A stretch of 64,000 nt of DNA from Halobaculum sp. XH14 (GCF_032116555.1 NZ_CP134949.1:2418001-2482000); one strand, 5' to 3'; counted from the stretch's first letter, positions 51,193-59,509 are shown. Made by a program: numbers and translations. Notes: generated from the letters alone by a model not told the origin.

Positions 51193-51678
51193 TCATTCGT
51201 CCGTAGTTTCGATCCGGGTTTCGAGCAGGTCGAACATCTCGACCCAGCCCTCCTCACTTTCGCGCTTGTACTCCTCAGCCTGCTCCGGCGGCCATGAGAG
51301 CCCCTCTTGAGTGAACGTCATCACACAGCCGTCGCCGTCTGCCTCGAATTCGACGACGATTCGATCCTCGTCGGGCGAGAATTGGGGCATGGCGAAGGTA
51401 AAGACCAGCCGGTTTGGCCGGTCGATCTCCTCGTACTCGCCGATGGCCGTGTAGTCCTCACCCCCGCGCCGGTCGGTGATGGTGTACGACCCGCCGACCC
51501 GGGCGTCGATCTCGATTTCCTGGTTCGTCTCCGGCGTGGTGAACAACCACTGCTCGACCGTCTCGGGGTCGATCCACGCGTCGAAGACGCGCTCCGGTGG
51601 CGCGTCGAACGTCCGGCTTAGGGTGAGGGTCGTGTCCATCGTTTCGATCTCGGTGTCGTCGGTTGCGTCGGGTGTCAT
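51193..51678 (-). CDS. SRPBCC (AHSA1-type) protein 4
   Basis: This 161-residue protein has LTLSRTFDAPPERVFDAWIDPETVEQWLFTTPETN, RVGGSYTITDRRGGEDYTAIGEYEEIDRPNRLVFTFAMP, VVEFEADGDGCVMTFTQEGLSWPP and EGWVEMFDLLETRIE. The start MTPDATDDTEIETMD at 51678 overlaps the ArsR stop by four bases (ATGA). It is a relative of the three SRPBCC proteins at 22765-24783, under a near-identical type of ArsR regulator. Confidence 0.92.
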   Translation of the reverse strand: MTPDATDDTEIETMDTTLTLSRTFDAPPERVFDAWIDPETVEQWLFTTPETNQEIEIDARVGGSYTITDRRGGEDYTAIGEYEEIDRPNRLVFTFAMPQFSPDEDRIVVEFEADGDGCVMTFTQEGLSWPPEQAEEYKRESEEGWVEMFDLLETRIETTDE

Positions 51679-52013
51679 GCGTCGTCGTCCTCCAGATGGT
51701 CGTCGAGCGCGTCGAAGCGGTCCTCCCAGAAGACACGGTAGCGAGTCAACCAGCCGAATGCCTCGCCGAGCGGCGCGGCGTCGAGGTGACACCGGCGGAC
51801 TCGCCCATCTTCCTCGACCTCGATGAGATTCGAGTCATCGAGGGCCTGGAGGTGTTTGGACACCGCGGCCAGCGAGACGTCGTGAGGTTCGGCGAGCTCG
51901 GAGACGCTCTTGGGGCCGCTGGCGAGTTGCTCGATGAGCGCTCGCCGCGTCGGGTGGGACAGCGCCTGGAACACTGCGTCGAGGTCCAGGTCATCCGTCT
52001 GTCGTTCAACCAT
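51675..52013 (-). CDS. ArsR-family regulator of the second SRPBCC cassette
   Basis: This 112-residue protein (MVERQTDDLDLDAVFQALSHPTRRALIEQLASGPKSVSELAEPHDVSLAAVSKHLQALDDSNLIEVEEDGRVRRCHLDAAPLGEAFGWLTRYRVFWEDRFDALDDHL) is the same length as, and highly similar to, the ArsR at 24780-25118, especially in the DNA-reading helix DVSLAAVSKHL. No metal-binding cysteines. It heads a shorter operon with SRPBCC protein 4 and probably the VOC gene. Confidence 0.93.
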   Translation of the reverse strand: MVERQTDDLDLDAVFQALSHPTRRALIEQLASGPKSVSELAEPHDVSLAAVSKHLQALDDSNLIEVEEDGRVRRCHLDAAPLGEAFGWLTRYRVFWEDRFDALDDHLEDDDA

Positions 52014-52062
52014 CCAGTTGAACGTCAGCCCCGCAAATATTTAACTATGCCGTTGAATACTG
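52014..52062 (-). promoter_or_regulatory. Promoter of the second ArsR cassette
   Basis: The plus-strand sequence holds AGTTGAACG (52016-52024), the A/T-rich AAATATTTAAC core (52035-52045) and CGTTGAATA (52051-52059). The GTTGAA sites on both sides of the core parallel the GGTTAAAC pair at the first ArsR promoter, so the two regulators may bind related operators. Confidence 0.45.
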
Positions 52063-52143
52063 GTTCGATCGCTTTCCGGCATCAAGGAGAGGATTACATG
52101 TTCACCATACCCTCTCTACTCGGGGCAGCGAGTAGGGAGCGCG

Positions 52144-52452
52144 ATGACCGACGCGAACGAGCGCATGATAGAACGGGTCGACGATGATCTGTGGAACGGC
52201 ATTCGCTCTGAGACGACGGATGAACTGGTCAACGGGGCGTCCGTCATCCATGCCCGAAATCTCGCCGAGGAATTACGGGAGAAGAATATTGACGCGCTCA
52301 TCCCTACCAGCACCAGGTCTAGGACGTGCTCGGCGATCACGGGAGATTGCATCTGGGGACATCTAGCAGAAATACCGACAGTGGGTCGAGGATCCGAAGG
52401 CCGTCGGACGATCCGGAACTATCTCGACAAGCTGGAGCGGTACGTCGTGTGA
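52144..52452 (+). pseudogene. SnoaL-like protein N-terminal fragment fused to foreign sequence
   Basis: The first ~45 residues (MTDANERMIERVDDDLWNG, ETTDELVNGASVIHARNLAEELR) are clearly related to the intact ester-cyclase-like protein at 47270 (RLYEDVWNG, AEELVHDAYVIHDRELAEEL). After that the frame (STRSRTCSAITG...IRNYLDKLERYVV) has no relation to the family. The open frame may be expressed, but the fold is incomplete. Confidence 0.55.
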
Positions 52453-52618
52453 GTTCGTGATCGGTCGTGGTTCGTCCCGTCCTGAGAGCTGTTCCCGCCA
52501 GTCTGGAATCCCGCGAGAACCGTCCTGCCGACGTATCGAAGCCGATCGCGTTTCACCCGAAGAACGGGGCGCGTACCGGCGTGTCCACAGCACGGCGTCC
52601 GCGCCACCCCACCCTGTC

Positions 52619-52774
52619 TCACAGGACCACGTACAGTCCGACGGCGAGGAAGCTGAACGCCAGCAGCAGCAACAGCAGCACGAACAGCGCGAGCACCGGT
52701 TCGCTGCTCGCGCCGGAAACGACGCGCTCCGTGACGGAGTCAGCGTCGTCCTCCCCCGGTCCCCGCTCGCTCAT
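52619..52774 (-). CDS. Single-helix small membrane protein
   Basis: A 51-residue protein from ATG 52774: MSERGPGEDDADSVTERVVSG, then SSEPVLALFVLLLLLLAFSFLAVGLYVVL. The soluble acidic lead followed by one strong transmembrane helix at the C-terminus gives an N-in or tail-anchored protein. Composition returns to the G+C-rich core style here. Function unknown; small single-helix proteins of this type are common in haloarchaea. Confidence 0.65.
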   Translation of the reverse strand: MSERGPGEDDADSVTERVVSGASSEPVLALFVLLLLLLAFSFLAVGLYVVL

Positions 52775-52869
52775 ACCGGGTCGTTCGCGGGAACCGAATA
52801 AACTCCACCGACTCCGGCGACGACGGGCCGGACCGTTCGGGCGGACGGCTCGGGACGACGCCCGGGCGG

Positions 52870-53241
52870 TCACGGTCCCACGACCAGAAGTCGGCCGAGG
52901 GCCGCGCCGGCGAGCGCGGCGACCAGCGTCCCCACGCCGAAGAGCACGAGAGTGCGCCACCGGCGCGACGCCAGCAGATCGTGGAGTTCGACCGCGAACG
53001 TCGAGTACGTCGTGAACGCGCCACAGAACCCGGTGCCCGCGAGCAGCGCCAGCGTCGTCGGGTAGCCCGCCGAGACGGCCCCGCCGACCGCGCCCAGCAC
53101 GAGGCTGCCGAGGACGTTCACCAGCGCGGTCGCACGGCGGCTCGGAAGCCGCTGTCCGACGAGGAACCGGCCGGCCGCTCCGAGCGCGCCCCCGACCGCG
53201 ACGAGCAGGGCCGGCACCGCCCCGTCCGGGATCATCGCCAC
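52870..53241 (-). CDS. crcB: CrcB/Fluc-type fluoride channel, subunit 2
   Basis: This 123-residue protein has four hydrophobic helices and the Fluc motifs GGALGAAGRFLVGQRLP, ALVNVLGSLVLGAVGG (N in LVNVLGS), GTGFCGAFTTYSTFAVE (the phenylalanine/threonine fluoride track). Family members are dual-topology dimers that let fluoride leave the cell. It overlaps the end of a second crcB by ten bases; a paired arrangement usually means a heterodimer with fixed opposite orientation. No fluoride riboswitch is visible. Confidence 0.93.
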   Translation of the reverse strand: MAMIPDGAVPALLVAVGGALGAAGRFLVGQRLPSRRATALVNVLGSLVLGAVGGAVSAGYPTTLALLAGTGFCGAFTTYSTFAVELHDLLASRRWRTLVLFGVGTLVAALAGAALGRLLVVGP

Positions 53242-53573
53242 CTCCCGACGGTGACGCCCGCCGCGGCGGCGGCGACGCCGAGCCCGTAGGTGAGGCCGAC
53301 GTAGACGACGCCGGCCGTCCCGCCGAGCGCGGAGGCGTCGACCGCGAACGTGCTGTAGGTCGTGAACGACGAGCAGAGCCCGGTCGCCGCGAACAGGCGG
53401 ACGCGGTCGGGGAGGAGCGCGACCGTGATGAGTCCGAGGGCGAAGCTCCCGAGGACGTTGACGAGCAGCGTCCCTGCCGGGCCGCCGACCGCGACGTCGA
53501 CGCCGTACCGGAGGAGCGCGCCGACCGCCCCGCCGGCCGCGACGAGGGCGAGTGCCGCGATTCGTCCGCGCAT
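53232..53573 (-). CDS. crcB: CrcB/Fluc-type fluoride channel, subunit 1
   Basis: This 113-residue protein starts at ATG 53573 (MRGRIAALALVAAGGAVGALLRYGVDVAVGG) and has TLLVNVLGSFALGLITVAL and ATGLCSSFTTYSTFAVDASAL, the same motifs as its partner downstream. The GCC/GLCSSFTTYSTF block lines the fluoride pore. A longer open frame extends to 53753 but overlaps the HerA-like gene. Two crcB genes side by side suggest a heterodimer. Confidence 0.93.
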   Translation of the reverse strand: MRGRIAALALVAAGGAVGALLRYGVDVAVGGPAGTLLVNVLGSFALGLITVALLPDRVRLFAATGLCSSFTTYSTFAVDASALGGTAGVVYVGLTYGLGVAAAAAGVTVGRWR

Positions 53574-53595
53574 CGGCAGTTTCGTCGGGGTCACA

Positions 53596-54663
53596 CTATT
53601 CGGGGGTTCCGGTTCGGTCGCGCGAGCGGGCTCTCGGTTCTCCGGGGACCATCGCCGACGCGCGGGGTGAGTCGCCGTCGTGGCGCGTCTCCCTGGTCCT
53701 GATCCGGACCGAGTGGGCCGACTCCGTGGCGTCGTCGACGACGACCGCCTCACCCACGTCGAGCGCGAGGCGGTCCGCGACCTCCTCCTCGAGCAGCGCC
53801 GGATGAGCGTCCACGAGCGCGTCGAGATCGGCGCGTGTCGTCAGCCGGTGCGCGACGAGCAGGTCGGCCTGCGAGCGCGCGACCGACGGGAGCGCGCGCG
53901 GCCGCTGGGTCGCACAGATCAGCGAGACGCCGGGGGACCGCCCCCTGGTCAGCAGCGTTCCCAGCGCGGGCCCGGCCAGGCCGTCGAAGCAGACGTGGGC
54001 CTCGTCGAGGAACAGCCAGGGGAGTCGGTCGAGTTCGCCGCCGACGGCGGCGCGATACAGTCCGGAGGCGATCGCACGACAGATCGCGTTCGTCGCCGCC
54101 GCGGGGAGCGCCGAACAGTCGAGGACGGTCGGTTCGCCGTCGTCGAGATCGGTCGCGCCGAGTCCGTCCGGGCTGAACACGTCCCAGGAGGCTGCCAGCG
54201 AAAGGTGATTGCGCCCCGCACGACGGACCGCCCGCTCGGCGTCCGCTTCCCGGAGCCACTCGATCGCCGCCCGGAGCGTCCCCGTCTCGGTGAACGCCCG
54301 CCAGACGAGCCCACCAACCTCGCTCGCCGGGTCGAGCTCGAGCAGCTCCGGCCACGCGGCGGGCGGGATCGCGTCGGCGCGGACGCGTGGGCGACGATGG
54401 ACCGTCCCCCCGCGTTCGACGAGTCCGGCGAACGCGTCCATCGGGTCGAGTACGACCGGGGCCAGTCCCGGGACGTCGGTGACCTCCTCCACCAGTACGC
54501 CGAGCGTGTACGACTTCCCGCTTCCGCGTTTGCCGACCACGAGGCCCGCGTGCGGGCGATCGAGATCGAGCGCGACGCGTCCGCCGGTACTCCCGTCGCG
54601 GGCGAGATAGCGCCCGAGATCGGCGGTCGGACCCTCCCCGTCGGTTCGGCCGATGACGTGCAC
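53596..54663 (-). CDS. HerA/DUF87-type ATPase
   Basis: This 355-residue protein begins at GTG 54663 (VHVIGRTDGEGPTADLGRYL) and has AGLVVGKRGSGKSYTLGVL (Walker A, residue ~44-51), LAPVVLDPMDAFAGL, Walker B LPWLFLDEAHVCFDG and an arginine-finger-like ICATQRPRALPSVARSQADLLVAHRL. That is the plan of HerA-like ATPases which, in archaea, work with NurA in DNA end resection or with conjugation. Here no nurA lies next to it. It is divergent from 54739 across a palindrome. Confidence 0.88.
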   Translation of the reverse strand: MHVIGRTDGEGPTADLGRYLARDGSTGGRVALDLDRPHAGLVVGKRGSGKSYTLGVLVEEVTDVPGLAPVVLDPMDAFAGLVERGGTVHRRPRVRADAIPPAAWPELLELDPASEVGGLVWRAFTETGTLRAAIEWLREADAERAVRRAGRNHLSLAASWDVFSPDGLGATDLDDGEPTVLDCSALPAAATNAICRAIASGLYRAAVGGELDRLPWLFLDEAHVCFDGLAGPALGTLLTRGRSPGVSLICATQRPRALPSVARSQADLLVAHRLTTRADLDALVDAHPALLEEEVADRLALDVGEAVVVDDATESAHSVRIRTRETRHDGDSPRASAMVPGEPRARSRDRTGTPE

Positions 54664-54690
54664 GGGGGTGCTGGTCCCGGCTTCACTGAA

Positions 54691-54710
54691 GAACCCTCGT
54701 GCGAGGGTTC
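54691..54710. promoter_or_regulatory. 20-bp palindrome between divergent genes
   Basis: GAACCCTCG (54691-54699) and CGAGGGTTC (54702-54710) are perfect inverted repeats with a two-base centre. They lie between the GTG at 54663 and ATG at 54739, so the site may be an operator shared by both promoters. As RNA it would also form a hairpin. Confidence 0.55.
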
Positions 54711-54738
54711 AAGTAGCGAACCGAGGCCAGGCCGGGGT

Positions 54739-55191
54739 ATGTCCGACGAACTGAGCGCACTGCTCCGTGACGAGCGCGCGATCGAAGGGTTGCCGGTCAG
54801 GCTCGTCATTGCGCTCGTGGTGGGCGTGGCGAGCCTGAGCGTGATGTTGAACATGGTCTCCGGGATCGGTGGGCTGGCGGTCAGCGAACTCGACGCACGG
54901 CCGAGCCCCGAGGTGACGACGCCCGGCGAGCAGAAACTGTCGATCACGGTCGTCGATGCCGACGGGAGCGCCGTCTCGGGCGCGACGGTGGTCGTGTCGG
55001 GCAGCACCGCCGAACTCGACGGGGTGGCGACCGCACGAACCGACGCGGACGGGCAGGCGAACGTGACCGTCTCACCGTCGCTCGGCCCGAACCAGGCCGA
55101 GGGGACGCTCGACATCGAGATCAAGCCGCCTGCGGGCGGATCCTACAGCGACAACCGGGGGAACACCAGGATCTTGATCGTCTCCGAGTGA
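54739..55191 (+). CDS. Membrane-anchored Ig-like/carboxypeptidase-regulatory-like protein (DUF7382-type)
   Basis: This 150-residue protein starts MSDELSALLRDERAIEGLPVRLVIALVVGVASLSVMLNMVSGIGG, with a transmembrane helix like that of pilin-type haloarchaeal proteins, followed by an exported beta domain: LSITVVDADGSAVSGATVVVSGSTAELDGVATARTDADGQANVTVSPSLG. The VSGATVVV...T..DG.A.VTV pattern is an Ig-like (carboxypeptidase regulatory-like) fold. It probably contributes to a surface structure. Divergent from the HerA-like gene. Confidence 0.8.
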   Translation: MSDELSALLRDERAIEGLPVRLVIALVVGVASLSVMLNMVSGIGGLAVSELDARPSPEVTTPGEQKLSITVVDADGSAVSGATVVVSGSTAELDGVATARTDADGQANVTVSPSLGPNQAEGTLDIEIKPPAGGSYSDNRGNTRILIVSE

Positions 55192-56061
55192 GCGGTCCGC
55201 CACCGATCCGAGGCTGATTCCGGTCGAGTTCGGATCGATCCGAACGACGATACCGGGAGGATTAGCATGGCGACCAACGCCGAAGACGATTCGTGGGGTG
55301 AGAGGAACCGCACGAGTCGTTACCCCGGTCTGCACCCGGGAAGCGGAGTTCAATCTCGCGATCCGTTCCCCCACCATTCGGATCATTCTTGAAACTTTGG
55401 TAATCAGTAATCCTTCTTCATCGAGTATACTTTCGATGGCAGTGCGTTCCCGGGCGTGACGTGCACGGGTCGAAGTCTTCGGTGGGCAACCCGCAGCGAC
55501 GTCGCTTCGTACGGCGAACACGATCTCCACGTCGAAGTGACGGTTCGCACGGAGCCCGGACGGGACGTTTCGATCACCTCCGTGTTCCCGTCGGAAGACG
55601 TCTGACGTACGACGGGCTGTTAGTGACGGTTACGCGGCGGACTCGGAGCCACTCGTCGGTGAACTCGTCGGAAGGTTCCTCGACCGCAACGCGAGTCGGG
55701 TCGTCCGCTTGAGCGACTGTAAACCCGCCTTCTGAATCGAGTGTGGATGGTCTATCGACGCGGTTCGATTGCCAAATTACCAGTTATCAATACAGTATTA
55801 TAATCTTATATCTCTGCGAAGTCAGAACCGGGGCTTAATCTCCGGCTCGGTATTTCGTCCCGTTCTCGGAACTCTCACTCAACGCAGTCGTTCTCGTCGA
55901 CGAAGCGAGCATTCTCTGACATCGGTCATCGAAATCACCCGCCGCACCCCTCACGCTCGTCCGAGTACCGCTACCGTCAGAAATCTGGTCGTCATCGGAT
56001 CCCGACGGTCGGGTCCGTTTCGGGCGTCCCGGCACCGCTCCGAGGAACGCAGTCTGCCCGG
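55192..56061. other. Long intergenic region with A/T-rich core and possible gene scrap
   Basis: These 870 bases have no full gene. A plus-strand frame at ~55495-55605 gives SDVASYGEHDLHVEVTVRTEPGRDVSITSVFPSEDV before a stop, which looks like the end of a lost protein. The stretch 55770-55815 is strongly A/T-rich (for example CAGTATTATAATCTTATATC) and unlike the flanks; it could be a promoter or an insertion footprint. I see no tRNA or transposase. Confidence 0.45.
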
Positions 56062-57039
56062 TCAGCCAATCCGCCGACAGCAGGCAAGTGAGTCGTCCAG
56101 CGACTCGACGTACCCCGACTGTGGCGGGTCGAGGCTGCCTTCGACGACGCCGTCACTGTCGCCGTGCGCGTGGATGAATCGAAGGCCGCCGGTGCTCATC
56201 CCGACGTGACCCGGGAAGAAGAGGAGGTCGCCCGGCCGAAGCTCGTCCCGATCGACGCTCCTCCCGACCCGCCGCTGCTGATCCGAATCACGCGGAAGCA
56301 CCAGCCCGTGAACCCGGTAACTCGTCCAGACCAGCCCGGAGCAGTCGATGCCCTCGCTCGTCAGCCCGCCCCACCGGTACGGGGTGTCGAGGAACTGGCG
56401 TGCGGTCCGGACGACGGCCGCCCCGTCGACCGCTCCCGAGGGAGTCGTGACGGCCTCGTCCGGCACCGTCGTTTCGAGCCCGGTTCGGAAGCGAACGGTG
56501 CTCCCGGACCCGTTCGAAGCGCGTCCGAAACAGGCCGTTCCGGCAGGGAGAAACCCACCCGGGACGTCATCACGGGGGACGTCCCGACGCAGCACGTCGG
56601 ACGGGTCCCCGGACGTCGCCCGCTCCGTGAGGTGATCCGCCCGAACCCACCCGACGTATCCGTCCGCGACCCGAACTCGCCGCCAGTCGCCCGACGAGTC
56701 GAACGCGCGGACGGGGGAGGCGTACAGCGCGGCGGTCACCTGCTCGGCGGACGGGTCGGGCGCGGCGCGAACCGGGGACGAGCGTCGATCGACCGTCCGC
56801 GGGACGGCGTTCGATTCGAGCATCGTGATCTCCGATGCCGCCGGATCCACGTCTGCGTCCGTCCGGAGGAACTCGGCCAGTCGCCGCGCTTCGTCGTGTG
56901 TCGTGACCGTCGCGTCAACTCCGTACGGCGGGCCCGCCCCGTCGATCGAGCACGCCCACGCGCTCGTCCGCTCGTCCCCGAACGACCGGACGGCGAAGGA
57001 TTCGAGCGCCGATCGGAGGGCGGATTCGGATCGTGTCAT
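56062..57039 (-). CDS. NlpC/P60 cysteine peptidase with SH3-like segments (YkfC-like)
   Basis: This 325-residue protein ends in a full NlpC/P60 domain: PYRWGGLTSEGIDCSGLVWTSYRVHG with nucleophile C233, RPGDLLFFPGHVGM with H278, and RFIHAHGDSDG with the third polar residue (H290). Residues ~80-140 (SSPVRAAPDPSAEQVTAALYASPVRAFDSSGDWRRVRVADGYVGWVRADHL) form an SH3b-like domain and ~150-200 may be a second. Bacterial YkfC has the same order and cleaves gamma-D-Glu-diamino acid bonds in murein peptides. No signal peptide is visible, so it should work inside the cell. It faces away from the plus-strand cluster starting at 57517, which also holds NamZ and a peptide importer. Confidence 0.88.
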   Translation of the reverse strand: MTRSESALRSALESFAVRSFGDERTSAWACSIDGAGPPYGVDATVTTHDEARRLAEFLRTDADVDPAASEITMLESNAVPRTVDRRSSPVRAAPDPSAEQVTAALYASPVRAFDSSGDWRRVRVADGYVGWVRADHLTERATSGDPSDVLRRDVPRDDVPGGFLPAGTACFGRASNGSGSTVRFRTGLETTVPDEAVTTPSGAVDGAAVVRTARQFLDTPYRWGGLTSEGIDCSGLVWTSYRVHGLVLPRDSDQQRRVGRSVDRDELRPGDLLFFPGHVGMSTGGLRFIHAHGDSDGVVEGSLDPPQSGYVESLDDSLACCRRIG

Positions 57040-57516
57040 ACCCTGGAAGAGCCAGCCAGATCCTTCATGCTTCGGTCGCGAGGGTGTGCGTGGGCCACAG
57101 CGCTACAAGCCACCCGGGGAGCCAGTGGGAGTCCGCCCCGCTCGCGTGGGCACGATGAGGTGAAGCAATGATCACTCGAATTAGTATTCTACAATCAAAT
57201 AATTCTCATGTTCCGTTCTCGTCGCCATCCGGGCAGTCCGAACCGACAGAGCTCGAATGCCGGCTTGAACCCCACGAACGGCTATTAGCTGTGGATTATC
57301 TCGTTGAAAACCACCATTTCTCCAACCTCCGAACCGAAATCGAACGTTCTGGTGGACGAGTCGAACCACGAATCCAGCGGAGACGAGCGTGACGATTCGA
57401 TCACGCCGCCTCCACGGACGAACAAGAACAATGATACGTTGTAGATATGAAAACTGATCGATCGGCACGCTGAGAGACACCGGTACTTATGTACGTCCCG
57501 GGGGCAGCCACGTGGT
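57040..57516. other. Divergent promoter region of the cluster
   Basis: These 477 bases lie between the minus-strand peptidase and plus-strand SDR gene. The DNA is more A/T-rich at 57175-57215 and 57425-57460. CGGTACTTATGTACG at 57481-57495, some 25-30 bases before ATG 57517, could be the TATA region of the SDR gene. I see no gene on either strand. Confidence 0.45.
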
Positions 57517-58338
57517 ATGGATCCAGCGGTCGACGGGGCGACGGTCGTCGTTACCGGCGGGGCGAGCGGGATCGGGCGGGCGACGGCTCGGGCGTACGCC
57601 GAACACGGTGCGACGGTCGTCATCGCGGACGTTGCCGTCGACGACGGCGAAGCCGCCGTCCGATCGATCACCGAGGACGGCGGGACGGCGACGTTCGTCG
57701 AGACCGACGTGACCGACCGCGAGCACGTGGCGAGCCTGCTGGACGCCGCCGCCGACGAGTTCGGCGGCGTGGACGTCGTGATCAGCAACGCCGGCGGCTC
57801 CGCCGGCGACGACGCGCTCCACCGGCTCGACGTCGAAACGTGGACCCGGATGATCGAGTTGAACCTCGGGAGCCACTTCCTGCTCGCCAGGGAGGCGCTG
57901 CCCCACCTGGTCGACTCCGAGATCGGCTCGATCACGTTCACGTCCTCCGTGAACGGCGTCACGGGCATCGGTCTGGTGGGGTATTCGGCCGCCAAGAGCG
58001 GGCTGTTCGGACTGTCGAGGGTGATCGCGGCCCAGTACGGTCGACACGGCGTCAGGTCGAACGTCGTCTGTCCGGGGACGATCCAGTCGGAGGCGCTCGC
58101 GGCGAAACGGGAGGCGGAGTGGTCCGAGGAGCTTCACGACCTGTGGTACGCCCAGTACCCGCTCGGGCGGTTCGGCCGACCGGAGGAGGTCGCGGACGCC
58201 ATGCTGTTCGTGGGTTCACGGCTGGGGAGTTTTCTGACCGGGACCGAGCTCGTCGTGGACGGCGGGCTCTCGACGTCGCTCGACGGGACCCTCCTCGACT
58301 CCATGTACGACCTGGAGGAACTTTCGCGGGACGATTGA
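57517..58338 (+). CDS. Classical short-chain dehydrogenase/reductase
   Basis: This 273-residue protein has TGGASGIG (residues 13-20), VIADVAVDD after beta-2 (acidic, NAD-type), SNAGGSAGDDALHR, S143-S144 in TFTSSVNGV, and the catalytic Y156-x-x-x-K160 in GYSAAKSG. The ending LVVDGGLSTSLDGTLLDSMYDLEEL is normal. The start at ATG 57517 is the first before the family region. It is followed by the IclR gene (58654) on the same strand and is probably part of the same pathway, for example oxidising a sugar or sugar-acid hydroxyl. Confidence 0.9.
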   Translation: MDPAVDGATVVVTGGASGIGRATARAYAEHGATVVIADVAVDDGEAAVRSITEDGGTATFVETDVTDREHVASLLDAAADEFGGVDVVISNAGGSAGDDALHRLDVETWTRMIELNLGSHFLLAREALPHLVDSEIGSITFTSSVNGVTGIGLVGYSAAKSGLFGLSRVIAAQYGRHGVRSNVVCPGTIQSEALAAKREAEWSEELHDLWYAQYPLGRFGRPEEVADAMLFVGSRLGSFLTGTELVVDGGLSTSLDGTLLDSMYDLEELSRDD

Positions 58339-58653
58339 GCTCCGGGTCTGGTTCGGCCAGTCCCGCCGTTTCCGCATCGGTGAACTCGGCGTCGACGCCG
58401 GCGTTCCGTCGAAGCGGGGGAGCGATACACGTCCGGAATCGACACGGAAGCGGACGCTACATGGTGATTAGCGCGGTCGACCGTCACGCAGTCAATTACA
58501 GGTATATGTGTGTAATCCCGTTCCGGGGCGAGCCGGAGCGGGCGGGCTTTCACCGATGGTGAAACCGGCGGTCGCCCGGAGAATCGTCCGCCCGAATCGC
58601 GTGGGAGAAAGACCTTTCACCTCGACTCCTCATGAAAAACGCGTGACCTCGGC
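58339..58653. other. IclR promoter region with a perfect inverted repeat
   Basis: No gene is visible in these 315 bases. TTTCACC (58548-58554) and GGTGAAA (58558-58564) with a three-base centre form a perfect inverted repeat about 95 bases before the iclR start, a candidate operator for the IclR protein. Another half (CCTTTCACC) lies at 58611-58619. Confidence 0.5.
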
Positions 58654-59418
58654 ATGAGCTACGAAGCGAAAAACCCGGTGCAAGCCACCCAACGCTCATT
58701 CGACATCATCGAAGCGCTTCGTGCGGAGAACGGGGCACGCCTCACGACCATCGCGGCGTCTCTGGATCTGCCGAACAGCACGGTTCACAACCACCTGAGC
58801 ACGCTCATGGAGCGCGAGTACGTGGTCAAGGAGGACGACGTCTACCGGCTCAGTCTCCGGTTTCTGGAGCTCGGAGAGCACACCAGGAGCCTGCGGAAGA
58901 TTCACCGCGTCGCGAAACCGGAACTCGAGGAACTGGCCGCCGAGACCGGCGAGGTGGCGAGCATGATGATCGAGGAGAACGGGCTGGGCGTGTTCCTCTT
59001 TTCCGCCCAGGGGGACGACGCGGTTCCGGTCGAAACGTCCGCGGGAACGCACGTGTCCCTCCACGAGACCGGGCTCGGCAAGGCCATCCTCGCGAACGTC
59101 TCGACCGAACGAGTCGACGAGATCATCGACCGGCACGGGATGGCCGGGAGGACGACCCGGACCGTCGTCGATCCGGCGGCGTTACACGAACAGCTCGCCG
59201 AGGTGCGCGAGACCGGAATCGCGCTCGGCGACGCCGAGCGGATCGAGGGGATCAGATCGGTCGGCGCCCCCGTGAAGGACGAGAACGGCCGCGTGCTCGG
59301 GGCGATCGGCGTCTTCGGCCCGGCCGGGCGGCTCTCCGACGACAGGATCGACGGACCGCTCGGCGACGCCCTGGAGAACACGAGCAACATCGTCGAACTC
59401 AAGTTCACGTACTCGTAG
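58654..59418 (+). CDS. IclR-family regulator
   Basis: This 254-residue protein has an N-terminal winged helix (VQATQRSFDIIEALRAENGARLTTIAASLDLPNSTVHNHLSTLMEREYVVKEDDVYRLSLRFLELG) and a GAF-like IclR effector domain (KIHRVAKPELEELAAETGEVASMMIEENGLGVFLFSAQGDDAVPVETSAGTHVSLHETGLGKAILANV, GIALGDAERIEGIRSVGAPVKDENGRVLGAIGVFGPAGRLSDD). IclR proteins usually sense carboxylate-containing metabolites (sugar acids, aromatic acids) and regulate their catabolic genes. It stands before the enolase-superfamily gene and is likely the cluster's local regulator. Confidence 0.93.
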   Translation: MSYEAKNPVQATQRSFDIIEALRAENGARLTTIAASLDLPNSTVHNHLSTLMEREYVVKEDDVYRLSLRFLELGEHTRSLRKIHRVAKPELEELAAETGEVASMMIEENGLGVFLFSAQGDDAVPVETSAGTHVSLHETGLGKAILANVSTERVDEIIDRHGMAGRTTRTVVDPAALHEQLAEVRETGIALGDAERIEGIRSVGAPVKDENGRVLGAIGVFGPAGRLSDDRIDGPLGDALENTSNIVELKFTYS

Positions 59419-59509
59419 GGACGTCGGGTCGATCACGAGCCGGTTTCAGCGACGTGGAAGCGTCGCCCGTTCGAGCCGTCCGGTTTCAGTGGTGGCCGTG
59501 GGAGAATGA

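Noticed and set aside
14339-52452. CRISPR arrays or a defence system in the accessory region.
   Set aside because: I saw no regular short repeats with spacers and no cas, restriction, toxin-antitoxin or other named defence genes; the HerA-like ATPase stands outside this region without a partner nuclease.
52870-53600. A fluoride riboswitch ahead of the crcB pair.
   Set aside because: The gap upstream of the first crcB to the neighbouring gene is only ~22 bases and shows no crcB-motif pseudoknot sequence.
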